A DNA stretch of 64,000 nt from JAAUUJ01 sp964392245. Lineage in GTDB: Bacteria; Cyanobacteriota; Cyanobacteriia; Thermostichales; Thermostichaceae. Numbering within the stretch: the stretch's first letter is position 1; each line of letters begins with the position of its first letter. Location: the NCBI GenBank assembly GCA_964392245.1, contig CAYMOX010000014.1:1-64000 (forward strand), written 5' to 3'. A model generated the notes under the pieces. That model searched no databases, was not told the DNA's origin, and saw only the letters and a list, made by a program, of their open reading frames with translations. Shown one piece after another: positions 28,158-36,869 of the stretch. A program made the position numbers and the translations under genes.

Positions 28158-28362
28158 TGTTGACTGTCCTGATATTGAGTCTGGAGTCGAAGATATGATT
28201 TAGTCTAAAAAATGGATCTCACTGGCTGGGAGCGCCTGAGGTCAGTTTTCTAACTGGGACCCTTCCCTTGAGCATGCTATGGGATTAGCGTACACTCAAT
28301 GACAGAAAGAAGAACAATAGACAAACTCTGATGATCACGATTGATCGCCGGATGGAAGGGCA

Positions 28363-28878
28363 GTGAATCAGGTGCAGGTATTTATCGCCACCAGTCTGGA
28401 TGGTTATATTGCCACCCTTTCTGGAGAAATAGATTGGCTATTTTCTGATCAGGATTATGGCTATACCGACTTCTTTGCAATGGTTGGCACGGTGATTATG
28501 GGCCGGAAAACTTATGAACAGGTTCTTCGTTTTGGTGAGTATCCTTACGGGCAGAAGCAGGGATTTGTAGTGTCTCGCGCCCGCCAGGGAGAGCAGGATC
28601 AGCATGTAAAGTTTGTCAGTGGCAATTTACCGGAATGGGTGGCGTCACTGCGGGAGAGCAGTCCGGGGCATCTCTGGGTGGTGGGGGGCGGAGAGTTGAT
28701 CGGCAGCTTTGCGGAACATCGCCTCATTGATCGGCTGGTGCTTTCGATTCATCCCGTCCTGTTGGGTCAGGGGATTCCTTTGCTCCAGACCCCGAAGCTG
28801 CTGAATCAATGGTTCCAGTTGCAGGCGGTGATCCCTTACGAGACGGGATTGCTGCAGGTAATTTATACCTCCCTCTAA
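28363..28878 (+). CDS. Dihydrofolate reductase family protein (RibD C-terminal type)
   Basis: A 171-residue protein of the DHFR/RibD-C fold. It begins VFIATSLDGYIA, includes VIMGRKTYEQ and the nucleotide-binding VVGGGELIGSF, and ends with LLGQGIPL, all typical of the YyaP/YwjB group of small reductases. Classical DHFR active-site acid and folate contacts are not clearly present. The start is GTG at 28363 with GGAAGGG 5 bases upstream. Substrate unknown; it stands alone. Confidence 0.85.
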   Translation: MNQVQVFIATSLDGYIATLSGEIDWLFSDQDYGYTDFFAMVGTVIMGRKTYEQVLRFGEYPYGQKQGFVVSRARQGEQDQHVKFVSGNLPEWVASLRESSPGHLWVVGGGELIGSFAEHRLIDRLVLSIHPVLLGQGIPLLQTPKLLNQWFQLQAVIPYETGLLQVIYTSL

Positions 28879-28930
28879 ATCGTCCGATGAGGGCCGTCTG
28901 TCAGGGCGTTGGGAGGCGCAAGGGTGAGAT

Positions 28931-29656
28931 CTATTCCAGATAAGGCATCCAGTCGGGAAGGACGTCGGGAGAACCATACCAGCGCCGCCCCCCTCGCGGT
29001 GAGTGATATACCTCCCCTAAGGTGATGTTGACAGCTCCCTGAAGATGGGCAGCGGCAACAGGGGTAATTCCATCCCCAGCGATCTCTCCTTCCCCTGCTG
29101 TTTGACGGTAGCTGTTGTAGGCTAACCAGGTGGAACGGGCCTCTGCGGTCCTCAGTGCCCTCCAGGGCAATCTGCGTCCGTGGATGGCGGTGCCTGCCAC
29201 ACATACATAGTTGATCTCAGGCCAAAAAGCCCCAGGATAGTGGGAGTTCACAAAGTCGAGATTCCGGCGCGTCCAGGGTTCACAACTGGTGTGGGGTGTC
29301 CCCAGGGTAATCAATGTGGCGATTTGGTACCGACCCGACCAGGACTCGTCAAAATAGGGCACATCTCCCAGAAAGATGCGGGCAATCCAGCCCCCCGCCG
29401 AATGGGCAATCAGGTTGATCTTCTCCACACCTTGTTCCGTCCAAAGGGTTTGAATTGTCGCCTGCAACTGCTCTAGGATCGGTGCAACCGAGCGTCCCCC
29501 CAGGGTGGGCAACCAGCTCCTCACTGTTAAAGGCACAATCCGAGTGGCCCATCCCCCTGCTTGCAACTGCGCTTGTAGAGGCACATATTCGCTGGCGGCA
29601 GCGAGATACCCTGGCAGGATCACACAGGGGTAGCGTTGCGGAGCCCCACTATTCAT
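28931..29656 (-). CDS. Alpha/beta hydrolase, lipase-like
   Basis: A 241-residue hydrolase. The first strand is VILPGY, the nucleophile elbow is AHSAGGW (Ser about residue 86) and THLGTP-like TLGTPH follows, as in PGAP1-like lipases and thioesterases; an Asp in DGITP and a later His in YHSP complete a likely triad. It is probably an esterase acting on lipids. The ATG overlaps the stop of the upstream GNAT gene in an ATGA junction, so the two are co-translated. Confidence 0.8.
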   Translation of the reverse strand: MNSGAPQRYPCVILPGYLAAASEYVPLQAQLQAGGWATRIVPLTVRSWLPTLGGRSVAPILEQLQATIQTLWTEQGVEKINLIAHSAGGWIARIFLGDVPYFDESWSGRYQIATLITLGTPHTSCEPWTRRNLDFVNSHYPGAFWPEINYVCVAGTAIHGRRLPWRALRTAEARSTWLAYNSYRQTAGEGEIAGDGITPVAAAHLQGAVNITLGEVYHSPRGGRRWYGSPDVLPDWMPYLE

Positions 29657-30159
29657 CGGCTGGGATACCAGAACATACCTTTAATCCCCTCAGGATCAGG
29701 AGTAAATCCCAGGCGCTCGTAAAACTCCACCACACCTCGATCGGCAAAGAGCGTAATGTTGCTAATGTCCTGAGCCCGCAACTCACGGATCACTTTATCC
29801 ATCAGGGCTTTCCCCAATCCTTTTCCCTGATAATCGGGATGCACCACTACATCCCAAAGGGTGGCATTGAAGGCGTGATCCGAGGTGGCTCTGGCAAACC
29901 CAATCAGACGTTTGTAATTGCCCTGCTGCCTCCACATGGTCACCACCAGAAAGCTATGCTGCAATGCCTTCTTGACTTTGTGCAAAGGACGGCGCGACCA
30001 ACCAACCGCATCACAGAGCTCCTCCAGTTCGTACAGATCCAGCTCCCGATCCGTGCTGAAAAAGATCCGTTCTGTGGAATACGGTAATTCTTCCTGTCTA
30101 CTGGGGTTCTTCACTGCCGTGGCTGCATCCGAACCAAACAACCCCTTCCAAAAACTCAT
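29653..30159 (-). CDS. GNAT-family N-acetyltransferase (Ycf52-like)
   Basis: A 168-residue GNAT enzyme with the acetyl-CoA loop VVHPDYQGKGLGKAL (motif A) and FYERLGF (motif B). The opening SFWKGLFG and the FSTDRELDLYELEELCDAVGW segment match the Ycf52/plastid NSI group found in cyanobacteria and chloroplasts. I chose the ATG at 30159 because the 48 residues before it in the open frame are not conserved in character. Plant relatives acetylate plastid proteins and serotonin; the target in cyanobacteria is not known to me. Followed by the hydrolase gene (4-bp overlap). Confidence 0.85.
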   Translation of the reverse strand: MSFWKGLFGSDAATAVKNPSRQEELPYSTERIFFSTDRELDLYELEELCDAVGWSRRPLHKVKKALQHSFLVVTMWRQQGNYKRLIGFARATSDHAFNATLWDVVVHPDYQGKGLGKALMDKVIRELRAQDISNITLFADRGVVEFYERLGFTPDPEGIKGMFWYPSR

Positions 30160-30334
30160 GCCAGAATCCTTGAGCAGTAACACAGAAAATAACAGCTGAT
30201 TTGAGGGGAACTCAACCCTTCTGCACGCTGAGTTCGCTGGGGTGGTGCCAGTCACCTCATGGGAGGAGCAAGGATTCCACACAAGCTCAGTATAACTTGA
30301 CAACTCAGATCCCTGACTTCTGCCCCGCTAAAGC

Positions 30335-30658
30335 CTAGAGCAGCCATTCTGATGCCCGCTCCCCCAACCCACTCAGGTTCAGGCGAATCGTAACCGCTTT
30401 CCCCAATCGGGGCCCCTGCTGACAGGCCAGGATCTCATGGGCCACCCGCTCACTCACCCCCCAGGCCTGCAGATGAGCAGCGATGCCATCCAGATGCTGG
30501 ATGTACTCTTGCTCAGAAAGCGGGAAGGAGGATTGCTCCAGAAACTTCCACATCACCAGCAGCAGGATTCGCTCTCCCACCCGCCGCAGTTGCAGATCAT
30601 AGGAGCGACCCCACTTCTCCAACAACAATTGTCGCAGCTCAGTCCCTGTCATATCCAT
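30335..30658 (-). CDS. DUF3067 protein
   Basis: A 107-residue protein with TGTELRQLLLEKWGRSYDLQLRR and a following VMWKFLEQ, which I recognise as the DUF3067 family of cyanobacteria and plastids. No membrane segment is visible and it is expected to be soluble. An ATG two codons in (30652) is an alternative start. It is divergent from petC with a 100-bp gap, so the two share a promoter region. Function is unknown; proximity to the b6f genes is suggestive only. Confidence 0.75.
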   Translation of the reverse strand: MDMTGTELRQLLLEKWGRSYDLQLRRVGERILLLVMWKFLEQSSFPLSEQEYIQHLDGIAAHLQAWGVSERVAHEILACQQGPRLGKAVTIRLNLSGLGERASEWLL

Positions 30659-30758
30659 TTACATTTTTTAACATCTTTGCTCTCCGAATCTCAGTTAGCA
30701 TGGGGACGCTTGTCAAGATTCGTAATAACAATACGCCTTATCTTCTCATTTTGAGGTT

Positions 30759-31277
30759 ATGACCGAAGCAGTAAGCAAGTTTGAAGCCCCCCCCATGAGC
30801 CGCCGCGTTGCCATGAATACCCTTCTGGGTGGTTCCATCGGCGTTGTCGTATTAGGGGCTCTTTACCCTGTAGTGCGCTACTTTATTCCCCCCACCAGTG
30901 GCGCAGGTTCTAAGGGAGTTGTCGCCAAGGACAAAGTGGGCAAACCCCTCAGTGCCAGCGCTGTGGTGGCCAGTCATCCGGGGACCGATCGGGTTCTTGC
31001 TCAGGGACTCAAGGGTGACCCCACTTACATTGTGATCAATGACGGTTCTGTCGCCAACTATGGCTTGAATGCCATTTGCACTCATCTGGGGTGTGTGGTG
31101 CCCTGGAACGCGGGTGAAGGGATGTTCAAGTGTCCCTGCCACGGCTCTCAGTATGCTCCTAACGGCAAGGTTACCCGCGGACCCGCCCCCCGTTCTCTGG
31201 AATTGGTGGAGACAACCGTTGCGGATGATGAAGTGCGCTTCAGCCCCTGGGAAGAGGCTGATTTTCGTGAAGTCTAA
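30759..31277 (+). CDS. petC: Cytochrome b6f complex Rieske iron-sulfur subunit
   Basis: The 172-residue Rieske protein carries electrons from plastoquinol to cytochrome f. A single transmembrane helix lies at about residues 20-42 after a twin-arginine-like SRRVAMNTL. The [2Fe-2S] ligands are in CTHLGC and CPCHGSQY, with the stabilising disulfide cysteines present. The C-terminal APRSLEL segment is conserved. It forms the conserved petC-petA operon, with petA 30 bp downstream. Confidence 0.97.
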   Translation: MTEAVSKFEAPPMSRRVAMNTLLGGSIGVVVLGALYPVVRYFIPPTSGAGSKGVVAKDKVGKPLSASAVVASHPGTDRVLAQGLKGDPTYIVINDGSVANYGLNAICTHLGCVVPWNAGEGMFKCPCHGSQYAPNGKVTRGPAPRSLELVETTVADDEVRFSPWEEADFREV

Positions 31278-31307
31278 TCCCTGGATTATTTTTCTGTTTG
31301 AGAAGCC

Positions 31308-32300
31308 ATGATGATGAAACGACTCGCAGTTGCCTTGATGGCCTGCCTGGCATTGAGCTTTGTTTGGATGAAGCCTGCGGCAGCCTACCCCTATTACGCC
31401 CAGATGAATTACGATAGCCCGCGGGAAGCCACGGGTAAGATTGTCTGCGCCAACTGTCACCTGGCCCAGATGCCTGTACAGGTGGAGCTTCCTCAGGCCG
31501 TCATTCCAGGTCAGATCTTTAATGTCGGGGTCAAAATTCCCTATGACCTGTCCAAGCAGCAACTGATCGGAGACGGAACTCCATCGGGGCTGAATGTGGG
31601 AGCGGTGGTGATCCTGCCGGAGGGCTTTCGCCTGGCCAGTGAAGAGGAAATGTCTCCCGAACAACGGGAAGAGATGGAAGGGGTATACATCACTCCCTAC
31701 AGTGACGAACAGCCCAACATTCTCCTGGCAGGCCCTTTACCGGGTGAGGAGTATCAAAATCTGGAGTTTCCAGTCGTTGCCCCCGATCCAGCTCAGGATC
31801 CCTCAACAACCTTCATGAAGTATCTGGTGTATGTGGGAGGCAATCGCGGGCGGGGTCAGCTGAACCCTGATGGCAGCATGACCAATAACAATGTCTTCCG
31901 TGCACCCGTGACAGGAACCATCGATCAGGTATTGACCCTGGAAGATCCCTTCTCCGATCTGCCAGCAGATCTGGAGCCACTGGTCAAGGCGGAAGATCTG
32001 GTTTATCCGAATACCCGCGTCCTCACGTTCACGTCAGATGCTGGCCTGAAGGCACTGGTGATCCCGCCCGGACCTGAATTGTTGGTGTCGGCAGGTGAGT
32101 CGGTGGAGGAAGGTCAGTTTCTAACCAATAATCCCAATGTGGGGGGATTTGGTCAGGTGGAGCGGGAACTGGTGTTGCAGAGTCCCACTCGCATCAAGTG
32201 GCTGGTGGCTTTCCTGGGGGCCATTCTCCTGGCTCAGATCATGCTCGTCCTCAAGAAGAAGCAGGTGGAGCAGATCCAGGCAGCAGAAATTCTGGGCTAA
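31308..32300 (+). CDS. petA: Cytochrome f
   Basis: A 330-residue thylakoid cytochrome. A cleaved signal ends PAAAYPYYAQ, so mature protein starts at Tyr whose amino group ligates the heme. The heme-binding site is CANCH. A lumenal domain with the basic patch region, then a C-terminal membrane anchor (VAFLGAILLAQIMLVL) follows. Three consecutive ATGs or near-ATGs (31308, 31311, 31314) leave the start ambiguous by two codons. It is transcribed with petC. Confidence 0.97.
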   Translation: MMMKRLAVALMACLALSFVWMKPAAAYPYYAQMNYDSPREATGKIVCANCHLAQMPVQVELPQAVIPGQIFNVGVKIPYDLSKQQLIGDGTPSGLNVGAVVILPEGFRLASEEEMSPEQREEMEGVYITPYSDEQPNILLAGPLPGEEYQNLEFPVVAPDPAQDPSTTFMKYLVYVGGNRGRGQLNPDGSMTNNNVFRAPVTGTIDQVLTLEDPFSDLPADLEPLVKAEDLVYPNTRVLTFTSDAGLKALVIPPGPELLVSAGESVEEGQFLTNNPNVGGFGQVERELVLQSPTRIKWLVAFLGAILLAQIMLVLKKKQVEQIQAAEILG

Positions 32301-32349
32301 TTGCTCACAGCCAACCCGGAATTAGCACCCTACAATACTTTGATCACAG

Positions 32350-32380
32350 GCAGCTGTTGGCGAGTGGACAGCTGCTTTTG
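32350..32380 (+). terminator. Terminator of the petCA operon
   Basis: GCAGCTGT (32350-32357) pairs with ACAGCTGC (32368-32375) around a 10-base loop, followed by TTTTGTTTG. It lies 50 bp after petA. Confidence 0.85.
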
Positions 32381-32404
32381 TTTGACGGTGTAGCCTCCGA
32401 ATCC

Positions 32405-33193
32405 CTACTCTGGTTCGCCCTCCTCCCCTAGAACAGCCAGCACGAGTACGGTTCCCCCAATAGTAGCCACAGGCAGGATCAACAAATTAATCAAGGGCAA
32501 ACTGAGTAAAACGTAGGACATTAAACCAAACCCTGCTAACAAGGCGCGGTGCTGACAGAGAAAATGCACCTTGTCCGGAAAGCGATACCCCCGAATGCTC
32601 AGGGCTGGATCCAGAAGATCAAGACTGGCGAGCCCAATCAAGATTAACAGGCTGAGAAACGGGCCAATCCCCGGCACCAGCCAGCCAACAAGAAAGGCAG
32701 TCAGAAGCATCACCATTTGCAGCAACAAGAGCTGGACTAAATCCAGAAGCATGGCAAGCCCGCTGAGCCCTGATTCCTCTGGGTGCTCAGTCAGCAACAC
32801 CTGCGTGTGATTGGCCAACAGTTCCCGAAACGGACCAGCAATTACGGACATGATCGGAAAAAACAGCAAATAGGTGATCAGCAGAAACACTAGCCCCCCG
32901 CTGATGGTCTCGATCAGATCCACCAGCCAGAGGGGTAGAGCTGCGGGCAGGGCCGCCAGTAATTGTCCGGTAAGATTCACACTGAAGACCGTCACTCCTG
33001 CGAATAAGCCTGCGGTCAAGAGCATGGGAATCAGGCTGATCAACTGCAGCCGTGGCGACCTCCAGAATAGAGTCCAGCCGGAGCCCCAAAAGCGGATCCC
33101 CATCCAGAACTGATAGCAGGGGTTGCGTCGCAGTTGATAGCGATCCAGGAGCGGAAGTGAAAGGGCCTTACCTGCTGCCTTGGCTGCCATCAT
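32405..33193 (-). CDS. EI24-domain (CysZ-like) membrane protein
   Basis: A 262-residue protein with about six hydrophobic segments, typical of the EI24/CysZ family. It shows a long N-terminal cytoplasmic arm and the segment FFPIMSVIAGPFRELLA. CysZ of enterobacteria helps sulfate uptake, but the family is broad and no sulfur gene is nearby, so substrate is not supported. It is convergent to petA, with the petA terminator between. Confidence 0.75.
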   Translation of the reverse strand: MMAAKAAGKALSLPLLDRYQLRRNPCYQFWMGIRFWGSGWTLFWRSPRLQLISLIPMLLTAGLFAGVTVFSVNLTGQLLAALPAALPLWLVDLIETISGGLVFLLITYLLFFPIMSVIAGPFRELLANHTQVLLTEHPEESGLSGLAMLLDLVQLLLLQMVMLLTAFLVGWLVPGIGPFLSLLILIGLASLDLLDPALSIRGYRFPDKVHFLCQHRALLAGFGLMSYVLLSLPLINLLILPVATIGGTVLVLAVLGEEGEPE

Positions 33194-33212
33194 CGCTCCT
33201 TGTCCTGCTCAC

Positions 33213-33887
33213 CTAAACCGCATTGTCAGCCATGCTAGGCCCTAGATACCGACAGAGGAGGGGGGAGAAGACCTCATAAATCAGGGTGATGGGTTGCTGC
33301 CCCTGCCAGAGCAGATAGTGGCGCCCCCAGAAGGGACCAGGCTGCTGCAATAGATCCTCCAGAGGCGAAGAATATCCCAGATAAACTCCACACACTTGCC
33401 GGAAGATCTCCCGCCGCGCTTGGGCTAAATTGGCTCCAATCGGTCGCCCCTGCTCGGGAATCAATGCTTGCAAATGCTCCCGGTTCCACCAGGAGGTGGC
33501 GTAGAGAAGCGGAGGCTGTTGAGCTTGAGTGCCCAACCACACCTGACGACGGCACAGCGGTGGCTGGATCAGGGAAAGCTCAGAAGGGGCTGAGGGATCC
33601 TGAGCCGCAGTCATCTCTTGAGTGGAGAGGGGATGCACCTCAATGGCCTGTCCAGAAAGAATTTGCAAATTGCGGGTGGTAAACCCATCCCCCAGCACTA
33701 ACAACTGCCATCCAGGCGTCAGGATATGGGGAGGTATACCCTGATCCAGATGCTGAGGACTGGCCTGCCAGATACGCTCCAGGGGGAACCACTCCGCCCA
33801 TCCCAGCGACTCCGGATCGGAAGGGGAACGATCCTGGAGATCAGGAGAAGGCCAGGAAAAAGAATGGGCAGCGGACGGCAATGGCAT
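33213..33887 (-). CDS. Chorismate lyase (4-hydroxybenzoate synthase, DUF98 type)
   Basis: A 224-residue protein of the cyanobacterial DUF98/Ycf21 chorismate pyruvate-lyase family. I see LVLGDGFTTRNLQILSG, the arginine-rich substrate segment CRRQVWL, and LLYATSWWNREHL, which are conserved there. It converts chorismate to 4-hydroxybenzoate and pyruvate, the first step of plastoquinone head-group synthesis. It precedes the EI24 gene on the same strand by 19 bp. The UbiA that would use its product is at 17363. Confidence 0.85.
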   Translation of the reverse strand: MPLPSAAHSFSWPSPDLQDRSPSDPESLGWAEWFPLERIWQASPQHLDQGIPPHILTPGWQLLVLGDGFTTRNLQILSGQAIEVHPLSTQEMTAAQDPSAPSELSLIQPPLCRRQVWLGTQAQQPPLLYATSWWNREHLQALIPEQGRPIGANLAQARREIFRQVCGVYLGYSSPLEDLLQQPGPFWGRHYLLWQGQQPITLIYEVFSPLLCRYLGPSMADNAV

Positions 33888-33974
33888 TACGCAACTACTT
33901 ATTAAGTTGTGTAAATCCAGCTTAGCGTACTCTGCCTCTGTAGGTAGTTAGCGTTGACCTGGCTTCCAGCCGGA

Positions 33975-35843
33975 CTAGAGTTTAGTGCCACACTCGGCAC
34001 AAAAGTTGTGGATAGAGGGATTTTTGGAACCACAGTGGGAACAGTAGACCAGTTCAGCCGCCCGCTCCAGCTTGCGCTCGGGAATCCCGATCATCTGATG
34101 ATTGGCCTTACCCGAGGGAACCATGGGATAGCAATTTTCATCCCGTTTCACCACAAAGTCCGCCACCACAGGCCCCGGATGCTGCAGGATCTCGGCAACG
34201 GCTGTCTCCAGCTGATCTGGGTGATCCACGCGCATCCCTTTAACGCCAAAGGCTTCTGCCAGCTTGACAAAGTCAGGCATGCCCTTGACCATATCCGAGT
34301 GGGAGTAGCGCTCGCCATGAAAGGCCTGTTGCCACTGCCGCACCATCCCCTGCCAGCCATTGTTGATAATGGCAATTTTGGTGGCAATGTTGTACTGGGC
34401 GATGGTTCCCAGCTCCTGCAACGTCATCTGGAAGCTGGCATCACCGCTAATACAAATCACTTCTGCATCGGGATGGGCCACCTTCACCCCCATCGCCGCC
34501 GGGAAGCCAAAGCCCATCGTCCCCAGGCCAGCGCTGGAGATCCACTGCCGCGGCCCATTGCGCAGGAACTGAGCCGACCACATCTGGTGCTGCCCCACAT
34601 CGGTGGTGTAGTAGGCATGAGGAGCATGGCGACGGAAGGCATCAATCACCTGCTGCGGCGAAAGCACATCGTCGTAGGTGGGAATTTGCAGGGGATAGTC
34701 TTGCTTCCAGCGATTGATCCGCACCAGCCACTCACGGGTGAGATCCGGAATCGGTTCAAACTTATCCAGCTGGGCCAGCAGATCCGTCAGCACTGTTTTC
34801 ACATCGCCCACAATGGGCACATCAGGGGCACGATTTTTGCCCACTTCCGCCGGATCAATGTCAATGTGAATCACCTGGGCATGGCGAGCAAATTCCTCCA
34901 GCTTGCCGGTTACACGATCATCAAAGCGGGCCCCCACGGCCAGCAACAGATCACATTCGGTGACCGCAAAGTTGGCATAGGCGGTGCCATGCATTCCCAG
35001 CATCCCTACCGATAAAGCATGGTTCTCATCAAAGGCCCCTTTCCCCATCAAGGTGGTGGTCACCGGAATCTGGTAGCGCTCCGCCAGTTGCTGCAGCTCT
35101 GCATGGGCTCCAGAAATAATTGCGCCGCCCCCCACATACAGCAGTGGTTGTTGGGCCTGCTGGATCAGTTTGGCAGCAGCATAAAGCTGACGAGGATTAC
35201 CCCGAACGGTGGGTTTGTATCCGGGAATATTGACCTCGGTTACTGGGGTGTAGTCAAACTCCTCAAAGCCCACATCCTTGGGCACGTCCACCAACACCGG
35301 ACCGGGCCGACCGGTGCCTGCAATGTAAAACGCTTCGGCCACAATGCGAGGAATATCTTCCGCCCGTCTGGCCACATAGGAATGCTTGACAATCGGCAGT
35401 GTGATCCCAAAAATGTCGGTTTCCTGAAAGGCATCTGACCCGATCATGGGCCGCGGCACCTGTCCGGTGATCACCAGCAGGGGAACGGAGTCCATCATGG
35501 CGTTGGCGATCCCGGTCACCAGGTTGGTGGCTCCCGGACCGGAGGTGCCAAAACATACTCCTACCTGTCCGGTGGCCCGAGCATAGCCATCCGCAGCATG
35601 GGCAGCCCCCTGTTCATGCCGTACCAGCACATGCTGAATCAGGCCCTGAGCTTCTGCTTTGTAAAGCTCATCATAGATGGGCAGGATGGCGCCCCCCGGA
35701 TAACCGAAGATATGCTTGACGCCAAGACGGTGAAGGGTATCCACCAAAGCAAATCCACCAGTAGCCACAGTCACCTCTTCCTGATCCTGGACAATAGGGG
35801 TAGTGAGAGCCTGAAGGGGGCAAGATCTGCAGCGGCAGCTCAC
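33975..35843 (-). CDS. ilvB: Acetolactate synthase large subunit with C-terminal zinc ribbon
   Basis: A ThDP enzyme that starts branched-chain amino acid synthesis. The 622 residues show GVKHIFGYPGGAILP with the following catalytic Glu (VRHEQGAAH), and GDASFQMTLQELGT ... NNGWQGMVRQWQ as the ThDP motif. After the normal end comes a 25-residue tail with C601, C604, C615 and C618 in CSHCGSKN / FCAECGTKL, a zinc-ribbon module. The N-terminus MSCRCRSC is also Cys-rich but may lie before the true start, since conservation begins about residue 28. A regulatory ilvN is not adjacent. Confidence 0.92.
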   Translation of the reverse strand: MSCRCRSCPLQALTTPIVQDQEEVTVATGGFALVDTLHRLGVKHIFGYPGGAILPIYDELYKAEAQGLIQHVLVRHEQGAAHAADGYARATGQVGVCFGTSGPGATNLVTGIANAMMDSVPLLVITGQVPRPMIGSDAFQETDIFGITLPIVKHSYVARRAEDIPRIVAEAFYIAGTGRPGPVLVDVPKDVGFEEFDYTPVTEVNIPGYKPTVRGNPRQLYAAAKLIQQAQQPLLYVGGGAIISGAHAELQQLAERYQIPVTTTLMGKGAFDENHALSVGMLGMHGTAYANFAVTECDLLLAVGARFDDRVTGKLEEFARHAQVIHIDIDPAEVGKNRAPDVPIVGDVKTVLTDLLAQLDKFEPIPDLTREWLVRINRWKQDYPLQIPTYDDVLSPQQVIDAFRRHAPHAYYTTDVGQHQMWSAQFLRNGPRQWISSAGLGTMGFGFPAAMGVKVAHPDAEVICISGDASFQMTLQELGTIAQYNIATKIAIINNGWQGMVRQWQQAFHGERYSHSDMVKGMPDFVKLAEAFGVKGMRVDHPDQLETAVAEILQHPGPVVADFVVKRDENCYPMVPSGKANHQMIGIPERKLERAAELVYCSHCGSKNPSIHNFCAECGTKL

Positions 35844-35942
35844 CCGGCAAAAAAAGTACTGTTTGATAGTTCAGGTTAACAGGGATCCCCTGGCCTGTGT
35901 TAAGGACTTCGATGGAAAATGTCACAGTAGTGGAGAGTTGCC

Positions 35943-36869
35943 ATGCTACCTGTTTTCTACACCGACACTTATCTGGAGCACCAAACGGGTCTAACCCATC
36001 CGGAACGTCCAGCCCGTCTAGAAGCCATCACCAAGGCTTTACGTCAGGCACCCTTTGCCCCTGAGCTAGACTGGCGCATTCCCTCCCCAGCCTCCACCCA
36101 TGAGATCCAGCGAGTGCATCCCCCTGAGTACATCGGGGCGATTGCCGATCTGGCGGCTCGGGGGGGCGGACACCTGGATGGTGATACCGTTCTTTCTCCC
36201 CGCAGCTATGAAGCTGCCTGTTTAGCGGTGGGGGGCTGGCTGGAGGGGGTGCACACCGTCTTAACGCAGGGCGCACCTGCCATTGTGCTCTGTCGTCCTC
36301 CGGGTCACCATGCCGAACCGCAGCGGGGAATGGGTTTTTGTCTGTTCAACAATGCCGCCATTGCCGCCCTGGCTGCTCTGGATCAGCCGCAGGTGGAGCG
36401 CGTGGCAATTCTGGATTGGGACGTTCACCATGGAAATGGCACCCAGGCAGTGGTGGAGCAGCATTCCCATCTGGCCTATGTCTCGCTCCACCAGTGGCCC
36501 CTTTATCCGGGAACGGGGGCTGAGTCGGAAATTGGCTTTCACGGCAATATCTGCAACGTGCCCCTGGCCGCAGGATCCGGGTGGGCCGCCTACGAACGAG
36601 CCATGACCGCTCAGGTGTTGCCCTTCCTGCAACAGTTTCGTCCGGATTTGCTTCTGGTCAGTGCTGGATTTGATTGTGCCCAGGGCGATCCGTTGGCAGG
36701 CATGGCTCTGCAACCTCAGGACTTTTACACACTGGCTAGCCTCTGTCTGGAGCTGACCCCACTCACCCTCTTTGGTCTCGAGGGGGGCTATGATCTGGAC
36801 AACCTGGCCCAGTGCTGGATCCATGTGGTTCAGGCCTGCTTAGATCGCCAGAAATCAGTGATGGTGTAG
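35943..36869 (+). CDS. Histone deacetylase-like amidohydrolase (AcuC/HDAC family)
   Basis: A 308-residue zinc amidohydrolase. Catalytic and metal residues are visible in RPPGHHAEP, DWDVHHGNGTQ and SAGFDCAQGDPL, with the C-terminal GGYDLDNLA. Cyanobacteria have no histones, so likely substrates are acetylated proteins or polyamine-type molecules; which one is unknown. Its ATG follows a GGAG-type site (gtggagagttgccATG). It is divergent from ilvB, and its 3' end overlaps maf by 40 bp in the opposite direction. Confidence 0.9.
   Translation: MLPVFYTDTYLEHQTGLTHPERPARLEAITKALRQAPFAPELDWRIPSPASTHEIQRVHPPEYIGAIADLAARGGGHLDGDTVLSPRSYEAACLAVGGWLEGVHTVLTQGAPAIVLCRPPGHHAEPQRGMGFCLFNNAAIAALAALDQPQVERVAILDWDVHHGNGTQAVVEQHSHLAYVSLHQWPLYPGTGAESEIGFHGNICNVPLAAGSGWAAYERAMTAQVLPFLQQFRPDLLLVSAGFDCAQGDPLAGMALQPQDFYTLASLCLELTPLTLFGLEGGYDLDNLAQCWIHVVQACLDRQKSVMV

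Noticed and set aside
33954..35015. A 353-codon open frame on the plus strand
   Set aside because: It is wholly antisense to ilvB, is rich in His/Gly/Pro with no domain, and follows from the codon bias of the real gene.
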